Below, piece after piece: positions 1 to 8,019 of a stretch of DNA of 64,000 bases (position 1 is its first letter; every line of letters starts with the position of its first letter). The DNA is from Floricoccus penangensis. GTDB lineage: Bacteria; Bacillota; Bacilli; Lactobacillales; Streptococcaceae. The stretch is taken from positions 62,001-126,000 of the forward strand of contig NZ_MKIQ01000023.1 of assembly GCF_001832885.1 (NCBI RefSeq), in the 5' to 3' direction. The notes beneath the pieces were generated by a model that was given only the letters and a program-made list of their open reading frames with translations, was not told the origin of the DNA and did no database searches. Position numbers and translations under genes: made by a program.

Positions 1-303
1 GTGCTGGCAGTATTACTTACTAATATCTTTATTGATGATTCAAGTAAACTTGGAATAATTTGTATTAGTCTGGCGCTTCTCAACGGTTTGTTAATGATTG
101 TCAGAGTGAGTAGACCTCTCAATCGTTATAAGATGGTTTTACTTATGTTTTTAACCATCGCAGCTATTATGGCAGTTGTAATTGATGTTTTCTATTTGGA
201 CAAAAGCCAACTTCCCTTCACCTTGTATGATTTTGTTATATCAGGATTGATGATGGGACTAGTAATTTTTGCACACTTTATTTTAGATAAGAAGGTTAAA
301 TAG
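1..303 (+). CDS. C-terminal end of a membrane protein, probably a cation-transporting P-type ATPase (5' partial)
   Basis: The reading frame is open from the first base, so the gene begins outside the window and only about 100 C-terminal residues are seen. They form three or four hydrophobic segments with short charged loops, and the protein ends in a lysine-rich tail. A loop of the type R-x-S-R-P-L-N-x-Y-K between two helices resembles the C-terminal membrane domain of P-type cation ATPases such as the CtpE-like HAD-IC enzymes. No phosphorylation (DKTGT) or nucleotide-binding domain is visible, so the assignment rests on this short region. The stop codon lies 9 bp before the next gene, suggesting co-transcription with the phosphatase. 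Confidence 0.45.
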   Translation: MLAVLLTNIFIDDSSKLGIICISLALLNGLLMIVRVSRPLNRYKMVLLMFLTIAAIMAVVIDVFYLDKSQLPFTLYDFVISGLMMGLVIFAHFILDKKVK

Positions 304-312
304 GAGTATGAA

Positions 313-753
313 ATGAAAAAAGTATTATTTGTTTGTCTAGGAAACATTTGCCGTAGTACTATGGCAGAATTTGTTTTCAAAGATAAACTTGAAAAAAATG
401 GCTTGTCTAACGACTACCATGTTGAGAGTAGAGCAACTAGTTCGTGGGAACACGGTAATCCAATCCATCAAGGAACTCAAAAAATTCTTAGGAAATATAA
501 TATAGATTATGATAAGAATAAAACTAGTAGACAGATCAGTAACCAGGACTTTAAAGATTATGATTATATTTTAGGAATGGATGATTCAAATATTGAAAAT
601 TTGAAATCTATGGCCCCTGCAGGGACAGAAGATAAGATTTCTCTCTTCTTAAAAGATGTAGAAATTCCTGACCCATACTATACGGGAGACTTTGAAGAAA
701 CTTATAGTTTAGTTGGACAGGCATCTGAGAAATTTATAGAAAAAATGCAGTAA
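313..753 (+). CDS. Low molecular weight protein-tyrosine phosphatase
   Basis: A cytosolic phosphatase of 146 residues, the usual length for the LMW-PTP family. These enzymes hydrolyse phosphotyrosine through a cysteinyl-phosphate intermediate. The signature loop CLGNICRS at residues 8-15 gives nucleophile Cys8 and phosphate-binding Arg14. The general-acid loop is visible near the C-terminus as D-P-Y-Y. The start is preceded by AGGAG (305-309 region). It follows the probable ATPase gene by 9 bp. In Firmicutes such enzymes act on bacterial tyrosine kinases or arginine kinases, but no kinase gene lies nearby, so the substrate is unknown. Confidence 0.9.
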   Translation: MKKVLFVCLGNICRSTMAEFVFKDKLEKNGLSNDYHVESRATSSWEHGNPIHQGTQKILRKYNIDYDKNKTSRQISNQDFKDYDYILGMDDSNIENLKSMAPAGTEDKISLFLKDVEIPDPYYTGDFEETYSLVGQASEKFIEKMQ

Positions 754-783
754 AACTGTGTTTTTTTTGTGTTCTTTTTATTG

Positions 784-807
784 TTATTGTGAAAGGTTTA
801 ACAATAA
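784..807. promoter_or_regulatory. Rex-like operator 1 upstream of adhE
   Basis: Inverted repeat with 11-bp arms TTATTGTGAAA and TTTAACAATAA around a GG centre; one position breaks the symmetry. The core TTGTGAA-N4-TTAACAA matches the known Rex consensus TTGTGAA-N4-TTCACAA except for one base. Rex is the NADH-sensing repressor of fermentation genes in Gram-positive bacteria and adhE is a classical target, so the match is meaningful although no binding is shown. Confidence 0.65.
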
Positions 808-853
808 TGAAAACGGTAACAAAATTGATAATAAAAGGATTTAAACGTCAAAG

Positions 854-873
854 TATGTGAAGTTTTTAACATA
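854..873. promoter_or_regulatory. Rex-like operator 2 abutting the adhE -35 element
   Basis: Dyad TATGTGAA-GTTT-TTAACATA, the same TGTGAA-N4-TTAACA architecture as the site 66-70 bp upstream. It ends one base before the -35 hexamer at 874, a position where a bound repressor would block RNA polymerase. Two similarly built sites before adhE support real Rex control. Confidence 0.6.
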
Positions 874-902
874 TTTACACAATCAACACTCTTTGATATA
901 AT
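874..902 (+). promoter_or_regulatory. adhE promoter
   Basis: A -35 TTTACA (874-879) and -10 TATAAT (897-902) are separated by 17 bp, an almost perfect sigma-A promoter. It lies 54 bp before the adhE start codon and next to the Rex-like dyads. Confidence 0.8.
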
Positions 903-956
903 AAGTTTGTAAAATAATTAACAAAGATTTTAGGATATATATAATAAGGAGAACAA

Positions 957-3557
957 ATGGTAGTAAAGTCTGTAGAGGTAACAGAGGTTTCTGAAACTCA
1001 ATTAATGATTGATGAGCTTGTAGGTAAAGCGAATCTTGCACTTGTAGAACTAGAAAAATTAAATCAAGAACAAATTGATCATATCGTCCATGAGATGAGC
1101 ATGGCAGCTCTTGACAAGCATATGCTTTTAGCTAAAATGGCCGTTGAAGAAACTGGACGCGGAATATTTGAAGACAAAGCAATTAAAAACATGTATGCAT
1201 CTGAATATATATGGAATTCAATCAAAGATAATAAAACTGTGGGTGTTATTGACCGTGATGATCAGGCTGGACTTGTTTATATTGCTGAACCAGTAGGTGT
1301 TGTTTGTGGAGTTACTCCAACAACAAATCCAACTTCAACAACAATCTTTAAATCAATGATTGCAATCAAAACTCGTAATCCAATTGTATTTGCCTTTCAT
1401 CCATCTGCACAACAATCTTCTGCTGAAGCTGCTCGTATCGTTCGTGATGCAGCGATTGCAGCTGGTGCACCGGAAAATTGTATTTCATGGGTAACTAGAC
1501 CAAGTATTGAAGCTACTAATTTACTTATGAATCACACTGGTATTGCCACTGTCCTAGCTACAGGAGGTGCAGCGATGGTTAAAGCTGCATACTCTACTGG
1601 TAAACCAGCATTAGGAGTAGGACCAGGTAATGTTCCAAGTTATCTTGCACCAGATGCGAATGTTAAGCGTGCAGTTAATGATTTAATTATTTCTAAATCT
1701 TTTGATAATGGTATGATTTGTGCTTCTGAACAAGCAGCAATCGTTGATAAAGAAATTTATGAGGATGTTAAAGCAGAATTTGAGGCTCATAATTGCTATA
1801 TTGTTTCTAGGCCAGATGAACTTAAAAAATTAGAAGCAGCTGTTATGCTTCCTGATGGACATGCAGTTAATCCTAAAATTGTAGGTTATTCAGCTGAATA
1901 CATTGCAAATCTTGCTGGCATTAAGGTACCTGCTGGAACTAAAATTCTTCTTGCTGAAATAAAAGATGCAGGACCTGATTATCCACTTTCACGTGAAAAA
2001 TTATCACCAGTTCTTGCTTTAATCAAATCAGATGGAATTGAAGATGGTTTGGATAAGGCAGAAGCTATGCTTAATCTTGGTGGGCTTGGACATACAGCTG
2101 TAATTCATACAGAAGATGAAGATTTACAAATTCGTTTCGGTCTACGTATGAAAGCTTGTCGTATTCTTGTTAATACTCCTTCTGCAGAAGGTGGTATTGG
2201 TAACATTTATAACGAAATGATTCCATCACTTACACTTGGTTGTGGATCTTATGGACATAACTCTGTATCACATAACGTTAGCGCAGTAGATCTTATCAAC
2301 GTCAAAACATTAGCAAAGAGAAGAAATAATATGCAATGGTTCAAACTCCCATCAAAAATTTACTTTGAAAAAAACTCAATTACTTACCTACGCCAAATTA
2401 AGGCAGAACGTGTAATGCTTGTATGTGACCCAGGTATGGTTCAATTTGGATATGCTGATTTAATTCGTAAACAGTTGGAAAAAAATCCTAATGATCCTAA
2501 AATTGAAGTGTTTTCAGATGTTGAACCTAATCCATCTACAAACACAGTATATAAGGGACTGGAAGTCTTCACTTCATTCCAACCAGATGTAGTAATTGCA
2601 TTAGGTGGAGGTTCTGCAATGGACGCTGCTAAGGCAATGTGGATGTTCTTCGAACATCCAGACGTAAGTTTCTTTGGTGCTAAACAAAAATTCTTAGATA
2701 TTAGAAAACGTGCTTACAAGATTCCTTACGCTGAAAAAGCTCAATTTATTTGTATTCCTACTACCTCAGGTACTGGTTCAGAAGTAACACCATTTGCTGT
2801 TATTACTGATAGCGAAGATCATACTAAATACCCGTTAGCTGATTATGCGTTAACACCTGATGTTGCGATCGTTGATCCTCAGTTAGTTATGAGTGTACCC
2901 GCAAGTGTAACAGCTGATACAGGCATGGATGTACTTACTCATGCTATTGAATCTTATGTCTCAGTAATGGCAAGTGACTATACTCGTGGTCTTTCATTGC
3001 AAGCCATTAAACTTGTATTTGACTACTTAGAAACTTCTGTTAAAACTGGAGATCCACTTGCTCGCGAAAAAATGCATAATGCGTCAACAATGGCTGGTAT
3101 GGCATTTGCTAATGCATTCCTTGGTATAACTCACTCTATCGCTCATAAGGTTGGGGGCGCTTGGAATATTCCTCATGGACGTACTAATGCAATCCTATTA
3201 CCACATGTAATACGTTACAACGCCAAAGATCCTCAAAAACATGCAATGTTCCCTAAATATGATTTCTTCCGTGCGGATACAGATTACGCCGATATTGCTA
3301 AGTTCCTAGGATTACCTGGAGAAACAACAGAAGAACTGGTGGAATCATTAGCTAAGGCAGTTTATGATTTGGGTATTGCAGTCGGTATTGAAATGAACTG
3401 GAAGTCTCAAGGACTTACTAAGAAACAAATGAATGCTGAAATTGATCACTTATCTGAAAAAGCTTATGAAGACCAGTGTACAACAGCTAATCCTAAAGAA
3501 CCTTTAATTTCTGAGCTTAAAGGAATTATTGAAACATGTTATGACTATAAAGGCTAA
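957..3557 (+). CDS. adhE: Bifunctional acetaldehyde-CoA / alcohol dehydrogenase
   Basis: An 866-residue cytosolic enzyme with the typical AdhE length. It reduces acetyl-CoA to acetaldehyde and then to ethanol, regenerating two NAD+ in mixed-acid fermentation. The N-terminal half (about 1-440) is an aldehyde dehydrogenase domain with catalytic Cys255 in GMICASEQ. The C-terminal half (about 460-866) is an iron-containing alcohol dehydrogenase with the [10 protein letters not shown] nucleotide-binding segment, H-A-I-E-S-Y, and the metal-binding HKVGG...PHGR histidines. The start is supported by AAGGAGAAC just upstream. It is monocistronic between a strong promoter with two Rex-like operators and a terminator at 3593. 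Members of this family assemble into spirosomes. Confidence 0.97.
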   Translation: MVVKSVEVTEVSETQLMIDELVGKANLALVELEKLNQEQIDHIVHEMSMAALDKHMLLAKMAVEETGRGIFEDKAIKNMYASEYIWNSIKDNKTVGVIDRDDQAGLVYIAEPVGVVCGVTPTTNPTSTTIFKSMIAIKTRNPIVFAFHPSAQQSSAEAARIVRDAAIAAGAPENCISWVTRPSIEATNLLMNHTGIATVLATGGAAMVKAAYSTGKPALGVGPGNVPSYLAPDANVKRAVNDLIISKSFDNGMICASEQAAIVDKEIYEDVKAEFEAHNCYIVSRPDELKKLEAAVMLPDGHAVNPKIVGYSAEYIANLAGIKVPAGTKILLAEIKDAGPDYPLSREKLSPVLALIKSDGIEDGLDKAEAMLNLGGLGHTAVIHTEDEDLQIRFGLRMKACRILVNTPSAEGGIGNIYNEMIPSLTLGCGSYGHNSVSHNVSAVDLINVKTLAKRRNNMQWFKLPSKIYFEKNSITYLRQIKAERVMLVCDPGMVQFGYADLIRKQLEKNPNDPKIEVFSDVEPNPSTNTVYKGLEVFTSFQPDVVIALGGGSAMDAAKAMWMFFEHPDVSFFGAKQKFLDIRKRAYKIPYAEKAQFICIPTTSGTGSEVTPFAVITDSEDHTKYPLADYALTPDVAIVDPQLVMSVPASVTADTGMDVLTHAIESYVSVMASDYTRGLSLQAIKLVFDYLETSVKTGDPLAREKMHNASTMAGMAFANAFLGITHSIAHKVGGAWNIPHGRTNAILLPHVIRYNAKDPQKHAMFPKYDFFRADTDYADIAKFLGLPGETTEELVESLAKAVYDLGIAVGIEMNWKSQGLTKKQMNAEIDHLSEKAYEDQCTTANPKEPLISELKGIIETCYDYKG

Positions 3558-3592
3558 CCCTTTAATATACTAAAAATAATATTAAAAATATC

Positions 3593-3624
3593 AAAAGCTA
3601 TCTCTAAAAATAGGATAGCTTTTT
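3593..3624 (+). terminator. Terminator after adhE
   Basis: Stem AAAAGCTATC / GATAGCTTTT with an 11-nt loop, followed by a short T run. Confidence 0.75.
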
Positions 3625-3675
3625 ACGTGTATATAATTCTTCAGTAGATTAGCTGTAAAGGTGATAAATATATAT

Positions 3676-3697
3676 AAAAGAGCCCAAGGCTCCTTTT
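3676..3697 (-). terminator. Terminator of the lipoprotein gene
   Basis: AAAAG-AGCC and GGCT-(C)-CTTTT pair around a CAA loop with one bulged base, 33 bp past the stop codon of the minus-strand gene at 3731. The A and T tracts on each side would let it work in both directions. Confidence 0.6.
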
Positions 3698-3730
3698 AGT
3701 GATACGTATATGGATCAATCGTCAACTATG

Positions 3731-4711
3731 TTACTTTCCATTTCCGAATAAACCTTGGAGAACTTCGTTTATAGCATCAGAAAGTGTTTTTTGCACTTTT
3801 TCTGACGATATTACATCTTTCTCTGACACATTGGTCGGTTCATCCTTGCTATCTTCAGTGGAATAATCAAATGTCCCTTTGGTTGAAATTCCTTGATTAT
3901 CTAATGCTCCTACAAGCTCAAATTTTGTAGTAAGCTTACCAGTTTTTGTATCCAATTTATTACTTAAATTTAAAGCGTCTATATTATTTTTGTTTTCATT
4001 CCAAGCTTTTTGCACATCTTTTATTTCTTTAGATTTACTACTATCTTTTTCTTTCTCAGAATCTTTTGAAGCCTTGGTGATTATTTTATCAATTTTATCT
4101 TTATCTAAATTGAATGTAATAGATCCATCTTTTTGTTGGAAATCCTTTTTATCAGTTGCTTTCTCATATATGGATAAATCAAAATTACTGCTTACGAAGA
4201 ATTTAATAATTTCAGTTTGGTAGTCAACGATACTATTACCTGTTACTTTGTCAACATCAGTTTGTTCCAAATATTTATCTTTCAAGTTATCGTTTAACTT
4301 GTCTTCAACTTTTTTTATAGTAGATTCTGGTAAGAGATTAGCAGCACCTTGTTTTTTCAAACCAGATGTTAATGCACTACTGACCATATCAGCACTGAGA
4401 TAAGATTTATTACCGTCAAGTATACCTTTATAAGAGATATCACCTGATTTCACAGTATAGTTACTAGTCTTTCTATCCTTGCTTGTTAAGATAGTAACCT
4501 CAATAGGGGTGTTAATTTCAATGAATGTGGAAGGCTCCTGCGTATTAACCTTTAATTCATCAAATTTGACCTTGAGGTTAGTTTGATTTTTTTTGCTATC
4601 ATTTTGAAGTGTCTTTACAAAAGTTGCACCGTTGCTTTGACCACATGCTGTAAGAACAAGAGCACCAGCTAAAGTAAAACTTGTAAAAATAGTTTTGGTT
4701 GATTTTTTCAT
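3731..4711 (-). CDS. Secreted lipoprotein of unknown function
   Basis: A 326-residue protein with a type II signal peptide: a basic N-terminus, a hydrophobic core and lipobox LTAC with Cys23 as the lipidated residue. The mature part is very hydrophilic and rich in Lys, Asp and Ser, with no transmembrane helix. It has a strongly charged stretch around residues 210-225 (S-E-K-E-K-D-S-S-K-S-K) and short beta-rich segments. The ribosome site GGGGGAAG precedes the start. I do not recognise the family; it has the general look of streptococcal surface lipoproteins that bind or shield other envelope parts. It stands alone, convergent with adhE and divergent from the GDSL hydrolase. Confidence 0.8.
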   Translation of the reverse strand: MKKSTKTIFTSFTLAGALVLTACGQSNGATFVKTLQNDSKKNQTNLKVKFDELKVNTQEPSTFIEINTPIEVTILTSKDRKTSNYTVKSGDISYKGILDGNKSYLSADMVSSALTSGLKKQGAANLLPESTIKKVEDKLNDNLKDKYLEQTDVDKVTGNSIVDYQTEIIKFFVSSNFDLSIYEKATDKKDFQQKDGSITFNLDKDKIDKIITKASKDSEKEKDSSKSKEIKDVQKAWNENKNNIDALNLSNKLDTKTGKLTTKFELVGALDNQGISTKGTFDYSTEDSKDEPTNVSEKDVISSEKVQKTLSDAINEVLQGLFGNGK

Positions 4712-4820
4712 ATCTTCCCCCTAATATAATCTATATAAACATTTTAACATATTAGACTTTTTATAGTTGAAAAAGTAAGTTAGTACCATAAATTAATTTT
4801 TAATTAGAAGGGAATAAGAA

Positions 4821-5390
4821 ATGAAAATTCAATTAACTGGTGATAGTTTAATGGCTCGGAACGAGGGTTTGACAGAACCCGCAATCAATGAAGCTTTGAG
4901 AAATAGAATTAATGATTTAGAGATAGTTAATACTGCTGTTTGTGGCGAAAATTCAGGAGCACTTTTAGAAAGAATTGATTCTGAAATTTTAGCTGTAGAA
5001 AAAGCACAAAAAATTTTTATTATCATTGGTACCAATGATCTTGCAACTAATAAACGCGTATTTGCAGATCAATATGCAAAAAATTTACAATCTATAATAA
5101 TGAGATTAATTGAAAAATATGATAGAAATAATGTATTTTTTCTATCAATTCCACCAATTGATGAAGATAAACAGAGATATAGAAGTAATTTATTGATTAA
5201 TGAATATAATAGGGTGCTGAAGGAAGTGTGTTTGAGAAATAATTGTCACTATTTATTATTCAATGAAAGACTTAATCAATTTGAACCAAAAGAATTACTT
5301 GATATATTAGAAGGAAGTATGGATGATGGACTTCACTTTGGTTTGAAAGGGTATCAAATAATGGCAGATCTAATATCAGAAGAGCTATAG
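4821..5390 (+). CDS. SGNH/GDSL-family hydrolase
   Basis: A 189-residue esterase or lipase-like protein without a signal peptide, so probably cytosolic. Block I is G-D-S at residues 7-9 (nucleophile Ser9), block III is G-T-N-D at about residues 70-73, and block V is D-G-L-H-F-G-L-K-G-Y near the C-terminus, carrying the catalytic Asp and His. Block II Gly is in the C-G-E-N segment. The set is complete, so an active serine hydrolase is expected; the substrate cannot be read from sequence. AAGGGAATAAG precedes the start. The gene is followed by a strong terminator and stands alone. Confidence 0.88.
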   Translation: MKIQLTGDSLMARNEGLTEPAINEALRNRINDLEIVNTAVCGENSGALLERIDSEILAVEKAQKIFIIIGTNDLATNKRVFADQYAKNLQSIIMRLIEKYDRNNVFFLSIPPIDEDKQRYRSNLLINEYNRVLKEVCLRNNCHYLLFNERLNQFEPKELLDILEGSMDDGLHFGLKGYQIMADLISEEL

Positions 5391-5420
5391 ATAAAATATC
5401 ATAAGTTAAAATTTGCAAAA

Positions 5421-5445
5421 AAAAATCCTGAAAATCAGGATTTTT
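5421..5445. terminator. Terminator after the GDSL hydrolase gene
   Basis: AAAAATCCTGA / TCAGGATTTTT with an AAA loop, flanked by A and T runs, so it can act on both strands. Confidence 0.85.
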
Positions 5446-5524
5446 AAATAGATTAATTAAAAAAGAAATAACCTTGTCCAAAATTATTTCATCTTTTATT
5501 CATCTTTATTTATGTTTCAAAAAC

Positions 5525-5549
5525 AAAAACCCTGTATTTACAGGGTTTT
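5525..5549 (-). terminator. Terminator of tRNA-Cys
   Basis: AAAACCCTGTA / TACAGGGTTTT hairpin 35 bp past the tRNA 3' end, with a T-rich tail on the minus strand. Confidence 0.85.
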
Positions 5550-5583
5550 AACGTAAATAAACAACTATAAAAGGTGCTTTATA

Positions 5584-5654
5584 AGGCGGTAGACGGATTT
5601 GAACCGACGATCAAGCTTTTGCAGAGCCGTGCCTTACCACTTGGCTATACCGCC
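5584..5654 (-). tRNA. tRNA-Cys (anticodon GCA)
   Basis: A 71-nt cloverleaf. The acceptor stem is GGCGGTA/TACCGCC with discriminator T, the D arm is GCC...GGC, the anticodon loop is CTGCAAA, and the T loop is TTCAAAT. The 3' CCA is not encoded. Two pairs are imperfect on paper: C27-T43 at the base of the anticodon stem and T50-T64 in the T stem. Its own promoter and terminator are present, so it is a single-gene transcript. Confidence 0.92.
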
Positions 5655-5674
5655 GTCTAATTGACAACATTAGT

Positions 5675-5704
5675 ATTATACATTGTTAATATGGTATTAG
5701 TCAA
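5675..5704 (-). promoter_or_regulatory. tRNA-Cys promoter
   Basis: On the minus strand TTGACT (5704-5699) and TATAAT (5680-5675) are separated by 18 bp and lie about 20 bp before the tRNA. Confidence 0.75.
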
Positions 5705-5747
5705 GAGTAAAATATAATATAATTAGCAAATACTTTACCTAAATCAC

Positions 5748-5776
5748 TTGAAATACAGATAATTATGGGTTATAAT
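5748..5776 (+). promoter_or_regulatory. rpsB promoter
   Basis: TTGAAA (5748-5753), 17 bp, TATAAT (5771-5776). The start point should fall near 5783, leaving an untranslated leader of about 120 nt. Confidence 0.8.
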
Positions 5777-5782
5777 GGTTAA

Positions 5783-5902
5783 GCTGTTAAATCAGCAAAA
5801 TATTTCACATCTTGAAAGGATTGTCTCGCATGTGCCGTTAGGTCTGCTTGGCAAGTTGAAAATCAAGAGAGGAAAAAAACAAAATTAAAGGAGACTTGCA
5901 AA
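5783..5902 (+). promoter_or_regulatory. Structured 5' leader of rpsB, possible S2 autoregulatory element
   Basis: The leader contains a small GCTG/CAGC hairpin, then a larger foldable block. In it CTTGA (about 5812) can pair with TCAAG (about 5865), enclosing a TGCC/GGCA stem. Ribosomal protein S2 often represses its own mRNA through a leader structure. I see folding potential but did not match a defined motif, so the regulatory role is inferred. Confidence 0.35.
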
Positions 5903-6688
5903 ATGGCAGTCATTTCAATGAAACAACTACTTGAAGCAGGTGTTCACTTCGGTCATCAAACACGCCGTTGGAACCCTAAAATGAAACCTTACATCTTTAC
6001 AGAACGTAACGGAATCCACGTTATCGATTTACAAAAAACTGTAAAAATGGCAGACACAGCGTATAACTATATGCGTAATGCTGCAGCAGAAGGTGCAATC
6101 GTACTTTTCGTAGGTACAAAAAAACAAGCAGCAGAAGCTGTTAAAGAAGAAGCAACTCGTGCTGGTCAATATTACATTAACCATCGTTGGTTGGGTGGAA
6201 CTCTTACTAACTGGGGAACTATCCAAAAACGTATCGCACGTCTAAAAGAAATTAATAGAATGGAAGAAGACGGAGTATTCGAAGTACTTCCTAAGAAAGA
6301 AGTTGTTTTACTTAACAAACAACGCGACCGTCTTGAAAAATTCCTAGGTGGTATTGCTGATATGCCACGTATCCCTGATGTAATTTATATCGTGGATCCA
6401 CATAAAGAACAAATCGCTGTTCAAGAAGCAACTAAATTAAATATTCCAATCGTTGCTATGGTTGATACAAATGCTGACCCAGATCCAATTGATGTAATCA
6501 TTCCTGCAAATGATGATGCTATTCGTGCCGTTAAACTTATCACAAGTAAAATGGCTGATGCTATCATTGAAGGACGTCAAGGTGAAGATGCTGGTGAAAC
6601 AGTTGAAGCTCAATTAGCAGCTACTGATACAGTTTCTGACGAATCAATTGAAGAAATCGTTGAAGTTGTTGAAGGAGATAACAACTAA
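5903..6688 (+). CDS. rpsB: 30S ribosomal protein S2
   Basis: A 261-residue S2 with the family start [19 protein letters not shown] and the diagnostic [11 protein letters not shown] block. S2 joins the back of the small subunit together with S1 in most bacteria. The acidic C-terminal tail ([10 protein letters not shown]) is usual in streptococci. AAAGGAG at 5888-5894 sets the start. It precedes tsf, as in nearly all bacteria, but a strong hairpin lies between the two genes. Confidence 0.98.
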   Translation: MAVISMKQLLEAGVHFGHQTRRWNPKMKPYIFTERNGIHVIDLQKTVKMADTAYNYMRNAAAEGAIVLFVGTKKQAAEAVKEEATRAGQYYINHRWLGGTLTNWGTIQKRIARLKEINRMEEDGVFEVLPKKEVVLLNKQRDRLEKFLGGIADMPRIPDVIYIVDPHKEQIAVQEATKLNIPIVAMVDTNADPDPIDVIIPANDDAIRAVKLITSKMADAIIEGRQGEDAGETVEAQLAATDTVSDESIEEIVEVVEGDNN

Positions 6689-6722
6689 TTAGTTGTTTAA
6701 TCTTAAAAATGATGAAACGCTG

Positions 6723-6750
6723 AGGCGGGGCTTTGGCCTCGCCTTGTTTT
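6723..6750 (+). terminator. Intergenic terminator/attenuator between rpsB and tsf
   Basis: GC-rich stem AGGCGGGG / CCTCGCCT (one G-U pair) with loop CTTTGG, followed by TTGTTTT. It is the most GC-rich hairpin in this part of the window. It should lower read-through from rpsB into tsf. Confidence 0.75.
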
Positions 6751-6863
6751 AATATAGAAGTGCTTTCTTAAGACTTCATCGATACGTGCGATAAAACAAA
6801 TCGCTTGCCATCTATCATAATAGATGACTTAAAATTGTAAAAAATTACAGAGGAGAATATAAA

Positions 6864-7898
6864 ATGGCAGTTACTGCAGCTCAAGTAAAAGAATTACGTG
6901 AAAAATCTGGTGCCGGTGTTATGGATGCTAAAAAAGCATTAGTTGAAACTGACGGAGATATGGAAAAAGCAATTGAACTTCTTCGCGAAAAAGGTATGGC
7001 TAAAGCAGCTAAAAAATCTGATCGTGTAGCAGCAGAAGGACTTACAGGAGTTTACGTTGATGGTAACTCTGCAGCAGTTGTAGAAGTTAACTCTGAAACT
7101 GACTTTGTAGCTAAAAATGAGCAATTCGTTAACCTTGTTAATGAAACAGCAAAAGTTATTGCTGAAGGTAAACCAGGAAGCGTAGAAGAAGCATTAGAAC
7201 TTAAAACAGCTTCAGGTGATACATTAGCAGAAGCTTATGTAAATGCTACAGCTACAATTGGTGAAAAAATTTCATTCCGTCGTTTTGCTTTACTTGAAAA
7301 AACTGATGACCAGCATTTTGGTGCATACCAACATAATGGTGGACGTATTGGTGTTATTAGTGTTGTTGAAGGTGGAGATGATGCTCTAGCTAAACAAATT
7401 TCAATGCATATTGCAGCTATGAAACCAAATGTTCTTTCATACAAAGAACTTGATGAACAATTTGTTAAAGATGAGTTAGCTAAAATTAACCATGAAATTG
7501 AACAAGATAACGAAAGCCGTGCAATGGTTAACAAACCAGCTCTTCCATTCCATGAATATGGATCAAAAGCTGAATTAACAGATGAAATCATTGCTAAAGC
7601 TGAAGAAGATATCAAAGCTGAACTTGCAGCTGAAGGAAAACCAGAAAAAATCTGGGATAAGATTGTTCCTGGTAAATTAGCTCGTTTCATGCTTGATAAC
7701 ACTAAAGTTGACCAAGAATATACTCTTCTTGCTCAAGTTTACATCATGGATGATAGCAAGACAGTTGAAGCTTACCTTGATTCAGTAAACGCTAAAGTAA
7801 TAGAATTTGCTCGTTTCGAAGTTGGTGACGGAATTGAAAAAGCTGTAAATGATTTTGCAGCAGAAGTTGCAGCACAAACAGCAGCAGCAAGCAAATAA
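6864..7898 (+). CDS. tsf: Elongation factor Ts
   Basis: A 344-residue EF-Ts, the longer streptococcal form. It exchanges GDP on EF-Tu during translation. The N-terminal UBA-like domain ([19 protein letters not shown]) and the core motif [13 protein letters not shown], which contacts the EF-Tu nucleotide pocket, are intact. GAGGAG lies before the start. A 112-bp stretch between the rpsB-tsf hairpin and the gene contains a further perfect hairpin CATCTAT/ATAGATG (6809-6826), perhaps a processing or regulatory structure. A strong terminator follows. Confidence 0.98.
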   Translation: MAVTAAQVKELREKSGAGVMDAKKALVETDGDMEKAIELLREKGMAKAAKKSDRVAAEGLTGVYVDGNSAAVVEVNSETDFVAKNEQFVNLVNETAKVIAEGKPGSVEEALELKTASGDTLAEAYVNATATIGEKISFRRFALLEKTDDQHFGAYQHNGGRIGVISVVEGGDDALAKQISMHIAAMKPNVLSYKELDEQFVKDELAKINHEIEQDNESRAMVNKPALPFHEYGSKAELTDEIIAKAEEDIKAELAAEGKPEKIWDKIVPGKLARFMLDNTKVDQEYTLLAQVYIMDDSKTVEAYLDSVNAKVIEFARFEVGDGIEKAVNDFAAEVAAQTAAASK

Positions 7899-7915
7899 AG
7901 ATGTTTATTAAAAGG

Positions 7916-7939
7916 CATCTCCAAACGGAGATGTTTTTT
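7916..7939 (+). terminator. Terminator after tsf
   Basis: CATCTCC / GGAGATG with AAAC loop and six T residues. Confidence 0.9.
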
Positions 7940-7968
7940 AAATTTAACTACCATAACCATGAAAATTA

Positions 7969-7977
7969 TGGTATAAT
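7969..7977 (+). promoter_or_regulatory. Extended -10 promoter of ezrA
   Basis: TGGTATAAT (TGN plus perfect TATAAT). No good -35 is found at 17 bp, which is typical for extended -10 promoters. Confidence 0.6.
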
Positions 7978-8019
7978 TTATGGAGCAAAAAAGACTAACT
8001 AGTATTAGGGGAATTATAC

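Noticed and set aside
7235-7702. 155-codon open frame antisense to tsf
   Set aside because: Lies wholly inside tsf, has no ribosome site or family resemblance; its Ser/Ala-rich reading is what the complement of a Glu/Lys/Ala-rich gene gives.
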